Assembly: GCA_963827335.1 (NCBI GenBank)
Contig: CAWHAP010000023.1
Span: forward strand, 496,001-560,000
Direction of reading: 5' to 3'
Source: DASQMT01 sp963827335
GTDB taxonomy: Bacteria; Actinomycetota; Thermoleophilia; Solirubrobacterales; Solirubrobacteraceae
DNA length: 64,000 nt
The notes under the pieces were generated by a model. It was not told the origin of the DNA, did no database searches, and saw only the letters and a program-made list of their open reading frames with translations. This document shows, in pieces, positions 42,342 to 50,553 of the stretch. The stretch's first letter is position 1. Each line of letters opens with the position of its first letter. The position numbers were made by a program, and so were the translations under genes.

Positions 42342-44243
42342 CTACTGGATCTCGCGGTCGGCGCCGCGGTTGCCGCGCAGCACGTCGGTGCCGCCGCCGC
42401 CCGTCAGGCGGTCGTCGCCCGCGCCGCCCTCGAGCCGGTCGTCGCCGAGGTTGCCGTACAGGGCGTCGTCGTCCGCGCCGCCATGGAGGCGGTCGGCATC
42501 CTTGCCGCCCTCGAGGCGGTCGTCGTCGAGGTTGCCCGTCAGGTTGTCCTGGCCGGAATTGCCCAGGACGCGGTCGTCGTCCTTGCCGCCTGCGACCCGG
42601 TCGTTGCCCGTGTCGCCCTGGACGATGTCGTCGCCGGCGTTGCCCTGGATGCGGTCGTCGTCCTTGGCGCCGTGGATGCGGTCGTCGCCGCGGTTGCCCT
42701 CCAGCGTGTCGACGGACGCGCCGCCATGGATGCGGTCGTCGTCGGCGCCGCCGCGGACGCGGTCGGCCCCGGCCTCGCCCCACAGCCAGTCCTCACCCGC
42801 GTTGCCGATGACGCTGTCGTCGCCGTCGCCGCCGCAGATCGTGTCGGTCCCGCCGTTGCCGGCGATCGTGTCGTTGCCCGCCAGCCCGACGATGACGTCG
42901 TCGCCGCTCGTGCCGGCCAGCGTGTCGTTGCCGGTCGTGCCCGTGATCGTCGGGACCTTGCCGTTGCAGGTCGCCGGCGGGATCGCGAGCGTCACGGTGG
43001 TCGCCGCCGATGCGCCGCCGTTGCGGGCGGCCGTCTGGCCGGTGAAGACGAACGTCGTCGACGTCCCGCTGGTCGACGTCGCGGTCACCTTCGCCGTGTA
43101 CGTGCCCACCTTGGCGTACGTATGGCTCGCCTTCGGCGTGGTCGTCGTCGTCGGCGCGGTGCCGTCGCCGAAGTCCCAGGCGTAGGACGCGACGAGGCCG
43201 TAGCGGACGGTCGACGCCGAGGCGTCGAAGGCGGTCGCCGCGCCGGCGGCGCCGATCTTCGGCGTCACCTTCACCACGGGCGCCTGGTCCGGCGTGATCG
43301 CGAGCGCACGCGGGTTGCCCGTGACCGGGACCGGCGTGCCGGGCGCCTTGCTCGCCGTGTCGACGGGCGTGATCCGGTCGGCCGCGCCGTTGGCGACGTA
43401 CGCCGTCTTGCCGGACGGCGCGACCGCGATCGCGACGGGCGTCGCCCCGGCGCCGATCGGCTGGCCCGGCGTGTTCGTCGCCGTGGCGATCGGCGTGACC
43501 GTGCCCGCCGTGGTGTTCGCCACGAAGGCGGTGCCGCCGTCGGGCGTGATCGCGACGGCGCTCGCGCCGTCGCCGGCGGGGACGTCGGCGGTCTTCGCGT
43601 CGGTCGCGACGTCGATCACCGAGACGTTGGCCGAGCCGGCGTTGGCCACGTAGGCCGTCTTGCCGTCGGGCGTGACCGCGATCCCCTGCGGCGTGCCGCC
43701 GACGGTGATCGCGCCCGCGCCAGCGGTGAACGCCGCGAGGTCGACCACGGTGACGGAGCTGGCCCCGTTGGTCACGTAGGCCTTCTTGCCGTCGGGCGTG
43801 ATCGCGATGCCGCGCGGGTCCGGGCCGACGACGATCGGCGTGCCGGCGGTGTTCGTCGCGAGGTCGATCGGCGTGACCGACCCGCCGGAGCCGGCGCCGA
43901 CGACGTAGGCCTTCCTGCCGTCGGGCGCGATCGCGATCGCGACGGGGTCGTCGCCGACGTTGGGGATGGCGGGGCCCGCGGTGGTGGCGGCGACGTCGAC
44001 CGGGGTGACCGTGTCGGCCTCGCCGTTGGCGACGTACGCGGTCTTCCCGTCGGGCGTGACGGCCACGGCGGTCGGCCCGGTGCCGACCCCCACCGCTCCA
44101 CCGAGCGCGTTGCTGCCCGTGTCGAACGGGGTCACGTTGTTGCCGTTCACGACGAAGCCGGGCGGCTCGGCCGCCCCGGCGGCCGCCGGGGCGGCCAGCA
44201 CGGCCAGGACGGCGGCCGCGGTGGCCAGGGGGGAGGATCTCAT
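42342..44243 (-). CDS. Secreted beta-propeller/PKD/RTX-like calcium-binding repeat protein
   Basis: The protein has 633 residues with a signal peptide (MRSSPLATAAAVLAVLAAPA). Residues about 28-320 contain six clear YVTN-type blades, each with AVTPDGKTAYVANG-like cores, plus N- and C-terminal strands that would complete a seven-bladed propeller. A PKD domain (SYAWDFGDG at about 345) follows. Residues about 435-630 are Asp/Gly-rich nonapeptide repeats (GNDTLAG, GDDRLEGG), which bind calcium and fold after secretion. It is probably an extracellular adhesion or matrix protein. A Shine-Dalgarno AAAGGAG precedes the start by 11 bases. Confidence 0.88.
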   Translation of the reverse strand: MRSSPLATAAAVLAVLAAPAAAGAAEPPGFVVNGNNVTPFDTGSNALGGAVGVGTGPTAVAVTPDGKTAYVANGEADTVTPVDVAATTAGPAIPNVGDDPVAIAIAPDGRKAYVVGAGSGGSVTPIDLATNTAGTPIVVGPDPRGIAITPDGKKAYVTNGASSVTVVDLAAFTAGAGAITVGGTPQGIAVTPDGKTAYVANAGSANVSVIDVATDAKTADVPAGDGASAVAITPDGGTAFVANTTAGTVTPIATATNTPGQPIGAGATPVAIAVAPSGKTAYVANGAADRITPVDTASKAPGTPVPVTGNPRALAITPDQAPVVKVTPKIGAAGAATAFDASASTVRYGLVASYAWDFGDGTAPTTTTTPKASHTYAKVGTYTAKVTATSTSGTSTTFVFTGQTAARNGGASAATTVTLAIPPATCNGKVPTITGTTGNDTLAGTSGDDVIVGLAGNDTIAGNGGTDTICGGDGDDSVIGNAGEDWLWGEAGADRVRGGADDDRIHGGASVDTLEGNRGDDRIHGAKDDDRIQGNAGDDIVQGDTGNDRVAGGKDDDRVLGNSGQDNLTGNLDDDRLEGGKDADRLHGGADDDALYGNLGDDRLEGGAGDDRLTGGGGTDVLRGNRGADREIQ

Positions 44244-44358
44244 GGCGTGGTGCACTCCTTTCGCGCCGGCGGTGCCCCGGATGGGGCGATGGGCGCGTCG
44301 CTCTGTCCCGTTCCCCAACCCGGCCGACCGGCGAGCGGAGCGGTGGGACCGCCGGGAA

Positions 44359-44399
44359 CCGGGCGCGTGGGCGGGCGCTTGCACGCCCGCCGCGCCCGG
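44359..44399 (-). terminator. Large bulged hairpin after the 2022-residue gene
   Basis: Arms CCGGGCGC-GGCGGGCG and CGCCCGCC-GCGCCCGG pair perfectly over 16 bp, with a 3-base bulge on one side and the loop CTTGCA. It begins three bases after the minus-strand stop at 44403, the expected place for a terminator. The T-run is weak. Confidence 0.65.
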
Positions 44400-44402
44400 C
44401 GC

Positions 44403-47400
44403 CTAGGGCACCACGTACGTGATCTGCATCTGCTCGCCGGAGGCGAAGAAGTTCGCCGTCCGCGTGCAGCGCACCCGCACGCGCACTTCCCCCGTGCCGC
44501 TCACGTAGCCGGTCGCGGCGCCGGCCGGCGTGTACGGCCCCCGAGTGGTCTCGGTGTCGGCGAGCGCGCCCGAGTTCAGCTGCTGCCAGGTGCCGTCCGT
44601 CCAGCGGTAGATCTGGATCACCTGGGTGCAGGAGGCCGAGTTGCGGCCGCGGTGGGTCGCCGTCAGCGAGGTGATCGTCGCCGGCACCCCCGTGAACGAT
44701 CCGTAGTAGGAGGTCGTCCTCGTCCCGCTCGTCGTCGAGTTCACCTGGTAGTAGACGTTGTCGTCGGCGCTCAGCGCGGAGACCGCGCCGGCGCGCAGCG
44801 TCCCCGCGTCGATCGTGACGGCGGCCGGCGTCGCGGTGACCGACTGCGGGATCCGGAACGTGGCCGGCGCGGCCGGCGCCGCCGGCTGCGTGGTGGCGTT
44901 GTCCGCGGCGTCGGCCGAGCGCACGCGGTAGTGGTACGTCGTGCCCGGGGTCAGGCCGGTGAGCCGCACGCTGTGCGCGGTCACGCGGGCGGCGTCGGTC
45001 TGGTTGAGCGTGAGGGAGCCCGCGGACGTGCCGTAGTCCACCCGCGAGTCCGACGCCTCGTCGGTCGTCCACGTCACCGTCGCCGTGCCGTCGGCCGCCG
45101 GCACCACCGTGCGCGCCGTGATGCCGGGCGCCGTGGTGTCGGCGCCGTAGCTCGCCGTGTACGCGCCGGTGGTCGACGCGAAGAACGCGTACTCCACGCC
45201 CTTGATCGTCTCCCGGGTGTACGCGAGCGGCGCGCCGTCGCGGGTCATCGACAGCAGCGACTTGCCGCCGTAGGAGGCCGGCACCATGCCGCGCAGCCCG
45301 GTCGCCCCGGCGCCCGCCGTCACGCGGAAGCTGAGCTGGTCGCCGCTGTAGGCGATCTGCTCGAACGTCGAGGCGTTGCGGCCGTCGAGCCACGTCAGCA
45401 TCTGCTGGGCGGAGACGACGGGCACGCCGCGCGCCTTCGCCGACGCGACGATCGAGGTCGCCCCGGCCGAGCTGATGTCCGTGTGCATGTTCGCGTTGAA
45501 CGCGCCGTAGTAGCCCTGCGCGCCCAGCGCCCGGTTGAGCAGCGTGTCGATCGTGAACGGGAACGTCTGGCCCGACTCGTCGGTCATCTGCGTCGTCGAC
45601 TGGTAGACGTCGAGCATCGTCCCGTCCGTGTCGGCGAAGCGCATCGGCATCCCCGAGCCGGTGAACATGCCGGGGACGTTGTTCACCCACGTGTCCGGCC
45701 AGTAGTAGTAGTTCGCGTCGAGCCGCATGCCGTTGTCGGCCTCGAACTGCGGCGTCGTCACCCAGCCGCTCCACGCGATGCAGTGCGTGCGAAGGGTGAT
45801 CGGGTTCGGCAGCGTCGTGTACTTGCTCCGCCAGTCGTCCATCTGCGAGTCCCAGTAGTCCTGGATCTGCGCGCGCGTGTAGTCACCGCAGCTCGTGGTC
45901 AGATGCAGGCCGACCTCGAAGCCCTGCGCCGCGTAGGTGTTGGCCTGGGTGTTCGTGAGGTTCGTGTTCGGATAGACGTAGGACGTCCCGCGGATGCACT
46001 CCCAGTTGGCGAGCGAGCAGCCGGCGGGGCTCGCGGCGGTGAACTCCGCGAAGCGGCTGGCGGTGCTGCCGGGCGCGGCGTGGTCGTCGCCGGTCATGAT
46101 CACCACGGCCTTGAGCGCGCGCGGGAAGTACCAGAAGCGCGGCATCGGCTTCTTGTCCTGCGTCATCGTCCCGAGCAGGTTCGCGAGCAGCCGCTGCTGC
46201 TCGTCGGCCTGCGGGATCGCGACCTTCGAGCGGTCGACCCAGTCGGGCTGGTTGTCGCCCGTCATGGCGCCGAAGAACAGGTCGTCGGACCGCAGCGGCG
46301 CCTGGCCGTCGCGGTCCTGGCCGACCCAGGCCGGGTTGCCCTGGCGCGTCAGCACGACCGAGCGCGCGAGGTCGTAGGTGAACGCCGCCGCGCGCCCGCC
46401 GTTCGTGCCGACGCTGCGCATCGTCACGGCCGGGGCGGTCGTCGCCGTCGACGCGTTCGAGTACAGCGAGGCGACCGCGGTCGCGCCCGCGAGCGCATAG
46501 CGGTCCGCCCCACCGTGGTACTGCATCGTGGCGGACTCGATCCCGGCGCCCGGCGCCTGCGCCGTGTCGACGCGCAGATACGCGTTGGCGAGCGTCGCGC
46601 CCTGGTCGGTCAGGCCCAGCAGGCCGGCGAGCTGCTTGTCGGGCCGCATGGCGATCAGGTCGCCGCCGCCGTTGACCCAGGTCGTGAGCGTGGACACCTG
46701 TGCGGCCGTCAGCGCCATGTCGCCGAGGATCGCCGCGTCGTAGCTCGCCAGCACGGCCGGCGTGACGTTCGCGATGTCGGTCACCTTGAACGCGTTCAGG
46801 CCCTCGGCGCGGAGGATCTCCGCGTAGTAGCGCGTGAACGGGTTCGACGCCTTGGCGATCACCAGCACCGGCCCGCCCGGACCCTCGTCGGGCCCGGGTC
46901 CCGGCGGCACCGCGGTCGTGAAGGACCACGACTCGTCGGCGGCCAGGGGGTTGGCCGCGACGTCCTTGACGCCGGAGGCGCCGCCCTTGACCGTCACCGT
47001 GTAGCGCGTCGCGCCGGCCAGCTCGCCGTTCGGGTCGAGCGTCGCCGCGCGGGCGCCGTTGTCGTAGGTGACCGCGGCGGGCACGAGGTTGCCGTCGGGG
47101 TCGCGCAGCTGGACGGTCGCCGTCGTGATGCTCGCGGCGCTCATGCCCTCGCTGAACGACGCGCTGGCGCTGGCGGTGGGCGCGACGCCCGCCGTGTCGG
47201 GCGCGGGCAGGCGGCTCGTGATGGTCGGCGGGCGCGTGTCCGGGCCGCTCTCGGTCTCGAAGACCACGTCGACCCAGTAGCCCTCGGAGCGGTAGACGCC
47301 GTTCGGGAACGTGCCGCTGGCCCCGTAGCCGTACACGCCGTTGCCGCCGTCGACGCCGTTTCGCAGCGCGTGCAGCGGCGCGTTGTCGACGCCCGCGGAG

Positions 47401-50400
47401 AGGAACTGCTGGTCGTTCACTGCGTAGTTGCCGCGCGGCGCGTGGTAGGACACCACGTAGGTCGTGCCGGCCGTGATCGCGACGGGCGCGGAGAGCGAGA
47501 CCTCCTGCCAGCCGCTCGCCGACTCGCCCGTGAACGTCGCCGTCGCGAGCAGCTGCCCGCTGTTCGACCACAGGTGGCCGACGTGGGTGCCGGTGTTCGT
47601 CGCCCCCTTGTAGAAGCGGATGCCGGTGACCAGCCCGTCCACGTCGCTGCGGAACCGCGTGCCGACCTCGACCGCGGCGGAGTCGTTCTCCGCCTCCTTG
47701 GCGGGCCGGGCCGACGGCGCCCAGATGCTGCACGGGCAGCCCGAGGAGGTCACCGCGCGCGTCATGAACGTCCAGGCGTCGTCGGTCGCGAGCGGGTTGG
47801 CGGCGGCGTCCTTCACGCCGGCCGTCCCGCCCTTGACCGTCACCGTGTACGTGGCCGAGCCGGTCAGCGCCGCGGTCGGGTCGAACGTGGCGGTCTGGCT
47901 GGCGGCGTCGTAGCTCACGGAGCCCGGGACGGCCGTCCCGGACGCGTCGCGCATGGTCACGGTCGACGCGGTGATGGTCGACGGAGTCATCGGCTCGCTG
48001 AAGCGGGCGGTCGCGTTCACGCCGGTCGCGATGCCCGTCGCGCCGCGGGCCGGGGTGACCTCGGCGATGGTCGGCGGCGTCGTGTCCGGGGCGACCGGGC
48101 CCGTCTCGAGCAGCACGTCGACCCAGTAGTTCTCCGAGCGCCAGGTCGAGTCGGGGAACGAGCCGCTCGCGCCGTACCGGTAGACGCCGTTGCCGCCGTC
48201 CTCGCCGTCGCGCAGCGCGCGCAGCGGGCCGTTGTCGACGCCGGCGGCAGCGAAGTAGTCCACGCTGCTCGCGTAGTTGCCGTTCGGGGCGAAGTAGGAG
48301 ATGACGTACGTCGTGTTCGCGGCGACGTCGATCGGCGTGGCGAAGCGGGCCTGCTGCCAGCCCGACGCCGTCTCGTTGGAGAACGTGACCGTGCCGAGCA
48401 GCGTGCCGGTGCGCGACCACAGGTGGCCGACGTGGGTGCCCGTGTTCGTGGCGCCCTTGTAGAAGCGCACGCCGGCGACCTTGCCGGCGGTCGTCGTGCG
48501 GAACTTGGTGCCGACCTCGATCGGCGACGTGTCGCTCGTCTCGGCGGGCTTGTCCGGCGTGGCGCCGCTGCCCCAGATCGTGCACGGGCAGGTCGCGCTG
48601 CCGCTGCCCGCGGTCACCGAGATGCCGGCGCCCACGGTCTCGAGGTTGCCGCTGTCGTCCACCGCGCGGCTGCGCAGGTTGTAGGTGCCGCCCGAGCCGA
48701 CGTTCCACGAGTAGGTCCAGGCCGCGCGGCCGTTGGCGCGGTGCCAGGACTCGCCGCCGTCGGTCGACACCTCGACGCCGCCCACCACGCCGCCGCCCGT
48801 GTCGGCGGCGGTGCCGCTGATCGTGACGGTGCTGTTCGGCTGCACGGTGCCGTTGTTGGCCGGCGCGGTGATGGCCGACGTCGGCCGCGTGGCGTCGGCG
48901 GACGCCGTCGCGGCGACCAGGCCGGACTGCAGCGTCGACGGCTGCGCGCCCATGTCGGCGAGCAGGTTCAGCGTCGCCTGCTGCATGCGCACGTCGGCGG
49001 CGGCGCTGCCGCGGTCGTGGCTGGCGTCCAGGCCCCACGTCCACTGCACGGTGCCCGCGCCGAAGACGCGCGCGCCGCTGGCCGCGCGGTAGAGCGTCAT
49101 GTTGTGCTCGATCGTCTGCGGCGAGAAGGTCGAGCCGTAGTCGACGAGGCCGGGCGCATTGGCGACCGAGGTGGCGGAGAGGCGGAACGCCCCGGCCGGC
49201 CGGAAGCCGTTGTCGGGATCCATGTCCCACTCGTAGCCGAGCGTGCCGTCCGGCAGCGTCGCGGTGGCGCCGGCCGCCTGGGTCGCGATCGTGGTGTTGC
49301 GCCAGAAGCGCATCTTGCCGTCGGCTGCGGGCACGCGGATCGCGGTCGTGGCGCCCGCGTTCACGCTGAACAGCTGGCCCGTCAGCGCGTTCTCCGGCTT
49401 GCCGCCGTCGGCCGGCGGGGAGAAGCGCGGGTCGCGCCACGTCCCGGTCCAGGTGGTCAGCTGCGGGTCGATCTTCGCGTTCGCGTGCGTCTCCTTGTAG
49501 GTGACGAGCGTCCGCCCTCCGTCCTCCCAGCGGGTCTTCCAGAACACCTCGTTGCCGCTGAAGAAGGCCAGGTTGACGCCGGCCGCGCGCGCGGCCTCGA
49601 CGTTCGCGCGCTGCGCGCCGGACCAGTACTCGTCATGGCCGACGGACAGGAAGGTCCTGTGCTCGAGCAGCTCGGCCGGGGAGCGGTCGGTGTCGAGCCC
49701 GGACGTGTAGGAGACGTCGTAGCCGTTGCGCTCGAGCCAGCGGACCATCGGGTACTCGGCGTTGAAGACCCAGTCCTCGGCGCCGGTGCCGCGGGTCGTG
49801 AACGGCCGGTTGTAGGAGACCTTGTACGCACGGCCGGCCGGCTGGCCGGTGTAGAGCGAGTTGCCGCCGTACTGGTTGTAGGCCTGCCACGTCGTGTCGG
49901 ACGTCTGGAACAGGAGGTCCGAGCCGCCGTCGTCGTCGCGCACGACGAACACCACGTGGCTGGAGCCGGCGGTGCCGTCCTCGCGCACGAGCTTGGCGAA
50001 GTAGATGCCCGAGACGGCGTCGGCCGGCACGGCCCAGCTCGCCGACACGGCCCAGTTGCCGCAGTCGATCAGGCCGGTGGCGGCGGTGTTCTGGCAGGCC
50101 GGCTGGTTCTGCGGCAGGCTCGCCGAGGGCTGGACCGTCGTGATCCTGCGGGCGCCCTGGCCGCCGTAGTAGCCCATCCGGTAGATGTCGAGCCGGTAGT
50201 CCGAGGCCGGCGTGTCGACCTTGAAGGAGACCGTCGCGCCCTGGTTCACGCTGATGCTGGTGGCGTAGCCCTGGATCGCCGCCGTGCCCGCGCCGCTGAC
50301 GTCCCACTCGCTGGCGGGGTTGCCGGGCTTCGTGTTCTCGCAGGCGATCTCGTTGGCGATCGGCACGTCGCACGGCGCGGCCGCCGCCGGGGACGCGCCC

Positions 50401-50471
50401 GCGAGCAGCATGCCGGCGGTCGCGAGCACGGACACGAGGCATGCCCGACGGGCACGTGACAGAGGACGCAT
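44403..50471 (-). CDS. Giant secreted mosaic protein: DMFase-beta-like, DUF4082 x2, Ig-like, amidotransferase-like and NodB-like domains
   Basis: The protein has 2022 residues with a signal peptide (ACLVSVLATAGMLLAGASPA). In order: a domain like the C-terminal part of N,N-dimethylformamidase beta subunit (about 60-495; SYNRPFTT, FLSVGHDEYWSG, GNEVFWKTRW); an Ig-like segment (about 515-610); DUF4082 (about 640-785; RFYKGATNTGTHVGHLW); a Big_5-type Ig domain (about 797-895); a second DUF4082 and Ig pair (about 925-1170); a Rossmann-like amidotransferase/ThuA-type domain (about 1195-1430; DIANVTPAVLASYDAAILGD); a region like polysaccharide deacetylases (about 1450-1700; MTGDDH, EVGLHLTTSC); a fibronectin-III-like domain (about 1790-1885); and a C-terminal sandwich. 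It probably acts on an extracellular polymer; the reaction is unknown. Confidence 0.88.
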   Translation of the reverse strand: MRPLSRARRACLVSVLATAGMLLAGASPAAAAPCDVPIANEIACENTKPGNPASEWDVSGAGTAAIQGYATSISVNQGATVSFKVDTPASDYRLDIYRMGYYGGQGARRITTVQPSASLPQNQPACQNTAATGLIDCGNWAVSASWAVPADAVSGIYFAKLVREDGTAGSSHVVFVVRDDDGGSDLLFQTSDTTWQAYNQYGGNSLYTGQPAGRAYKVSYNRPFTTRGTGAEDWVFNAEYPMVRWLERNGYDVSYTSGLDTDRSPAELLEHRTFLSVGHDEYWSGAQRANVEAARAAGVNLAFFSGNEVFWKTRWEDGGRTLVTYKETHANAKIDPQLTTWTGTWRDPRFSPPADGGKPENALTGQLFSVNAGATTAIRVPAADGKMRFWRNTTIATQAAGATATLPDGTLGYEWDMDPDNGFRPAGAFRLSATSVANAPGLVDYGSTFSPQTIEHNMTLYRAASGARVFGAGTVQWTWGLDASHDRGSAAADVRMQQATLNLLADMGAQPSTLQSGLVAATASADATRPTSAITAPANNGTVQPNSTVTISGTAADTGGGVVGGVEVSTDGGESWHRANGRAAWTYSWNVGSGGTYNLRSRAVDDSGNLETVGAGISVTAGSGSATCPCTIWGSGATPDKPAETSDTSPIEVGTKFRTTTAGKVAGVRFYKGATNTGTHVGHLWSRTGTLLGTVTFSNETASGWQQARFATPIDVAANTTYVISYFAPNGNYASSVDYFAAAGVDNGPLRALRDGEDGGNGVYRYGASGSFPDSTWRSENYWVDVLLETGPVAPDTTPPTIAEVTPARGATGIATGVNATARFSEPMTPSTITASTVTMRDASGTAVPGSVSYDAASQTATFDPTAALTGSATYTVTVKGGTAGVKDAAANPLATDDAWTFMTRAVTSSGCPCSIWAPSARPAKEAENDSAAVEVGTRFRSDVDGLVTGIRFYKGATNTGTHVGHLWSNSGQLLATATFTGESASGWQEVSLSAPVAITAGTTYVVSYHAPRGNYAVNDQQFLSAGVDNAPLHALRNGVDGGNGVYGYGASGTFPNGVYRSEGYWVDVVFETESGPDTRPPTITSRLPAPDTAGVAPTASASASFSEGMSAASITTATVQLRDPDGNLVPAAVTYDNGARAATLDPNGELAGATRYTVTVKGGASGVKDVAANPLAADESWSFTTAVPPGPGPDEGPGGPVLVIAKASNPFTRYYAEILRAEGLNAFKVTDIANVTPAVLASYDAAILGDMALTAAQVSTLTTWVNGGGDLIAMRPDKQLAGLLGLTDQGATLANAYLRVDTAQAPGAGIESATMQYHGGADRYALAGATAVASLYSNASTATTAPAVTMRSVGTNGGRAAAFTYDLARSVVLTRQGNPAWVGQDRDGQAPLRSDDLFFGAMTGDNQPDWVDRSKVAIPQADEQQRLLANLLGTMTQDKKPMPRFWYFPRALKAVVIMTGDDHAAPGSTASRFAEFTAASPAGCSLANWECIRGTSYVYPNTNLTNTQANTYAAQGFEVGLHLTTSCGDYTRAQIQDYWDSQMDDWRSKYTTLPNPITLRTHCIAWSGWVTTPQFEADNGMRLDANYYYWPDTWVNNVPGMFTGSGMPMRFADTDGTMLDVYQSTTQMTDESGQTFPFTIDTLLNRALGAQGYYGAFNANMHTDISSAGATSIVASAKARGVPVVSAQQMLTWLDGRNASTFEQIAYSGDQLSFRVTAGAGATGLRGMVPASYGGKSLLSMTRDGAPLAYTRETIKGVEYAFFASTTGAYTASYGADTTAPGITARTVVPAADGTATVTWTTDEASDSRVDYGTSAGSLTLNQTDAARVTAHSVRLTGLTPGTTYHYRVRSADAADNATTQPAAPAAPATFRIPQSVTATPAAVTIDAGTLRAGAVSALSADDNVYYQVNSTTSGTRTTSYYGSFTGVPATITSLTATHRGRNSASCTQVIQIYRWTDGTWQQLNSGALADTETTRGPYTPAGAATGYVSGTGEVRVRVRCTRTANFFASGEQMQITYVVP

Positions 50472-50553
50472 GCGGCGACGCTACGCCCGCGCGGGCCGGA
50501 CCACCGCCACCCGTTCGGCCAGACGTGCCCCGCCCGCTGGACCGGTGTTCGAC

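Noticed and set aside
42360..42960. Regular repeats that could suggest a CRISPR array
   Set aside because: They are in-frame nonapeptide coding repeats (GGxGxDxU type) of the RTX-like protein, with no constant repeat and no unique spacers.
42252..50459. Plus-strand open frame of 2735 codons
   Set aside because: It is antisense to the propeller/RTX gene and the 2022-residue gene. Its translation is Arg/Val/Ala-rich without domains, a usual shadow of high-GC coding DNA.
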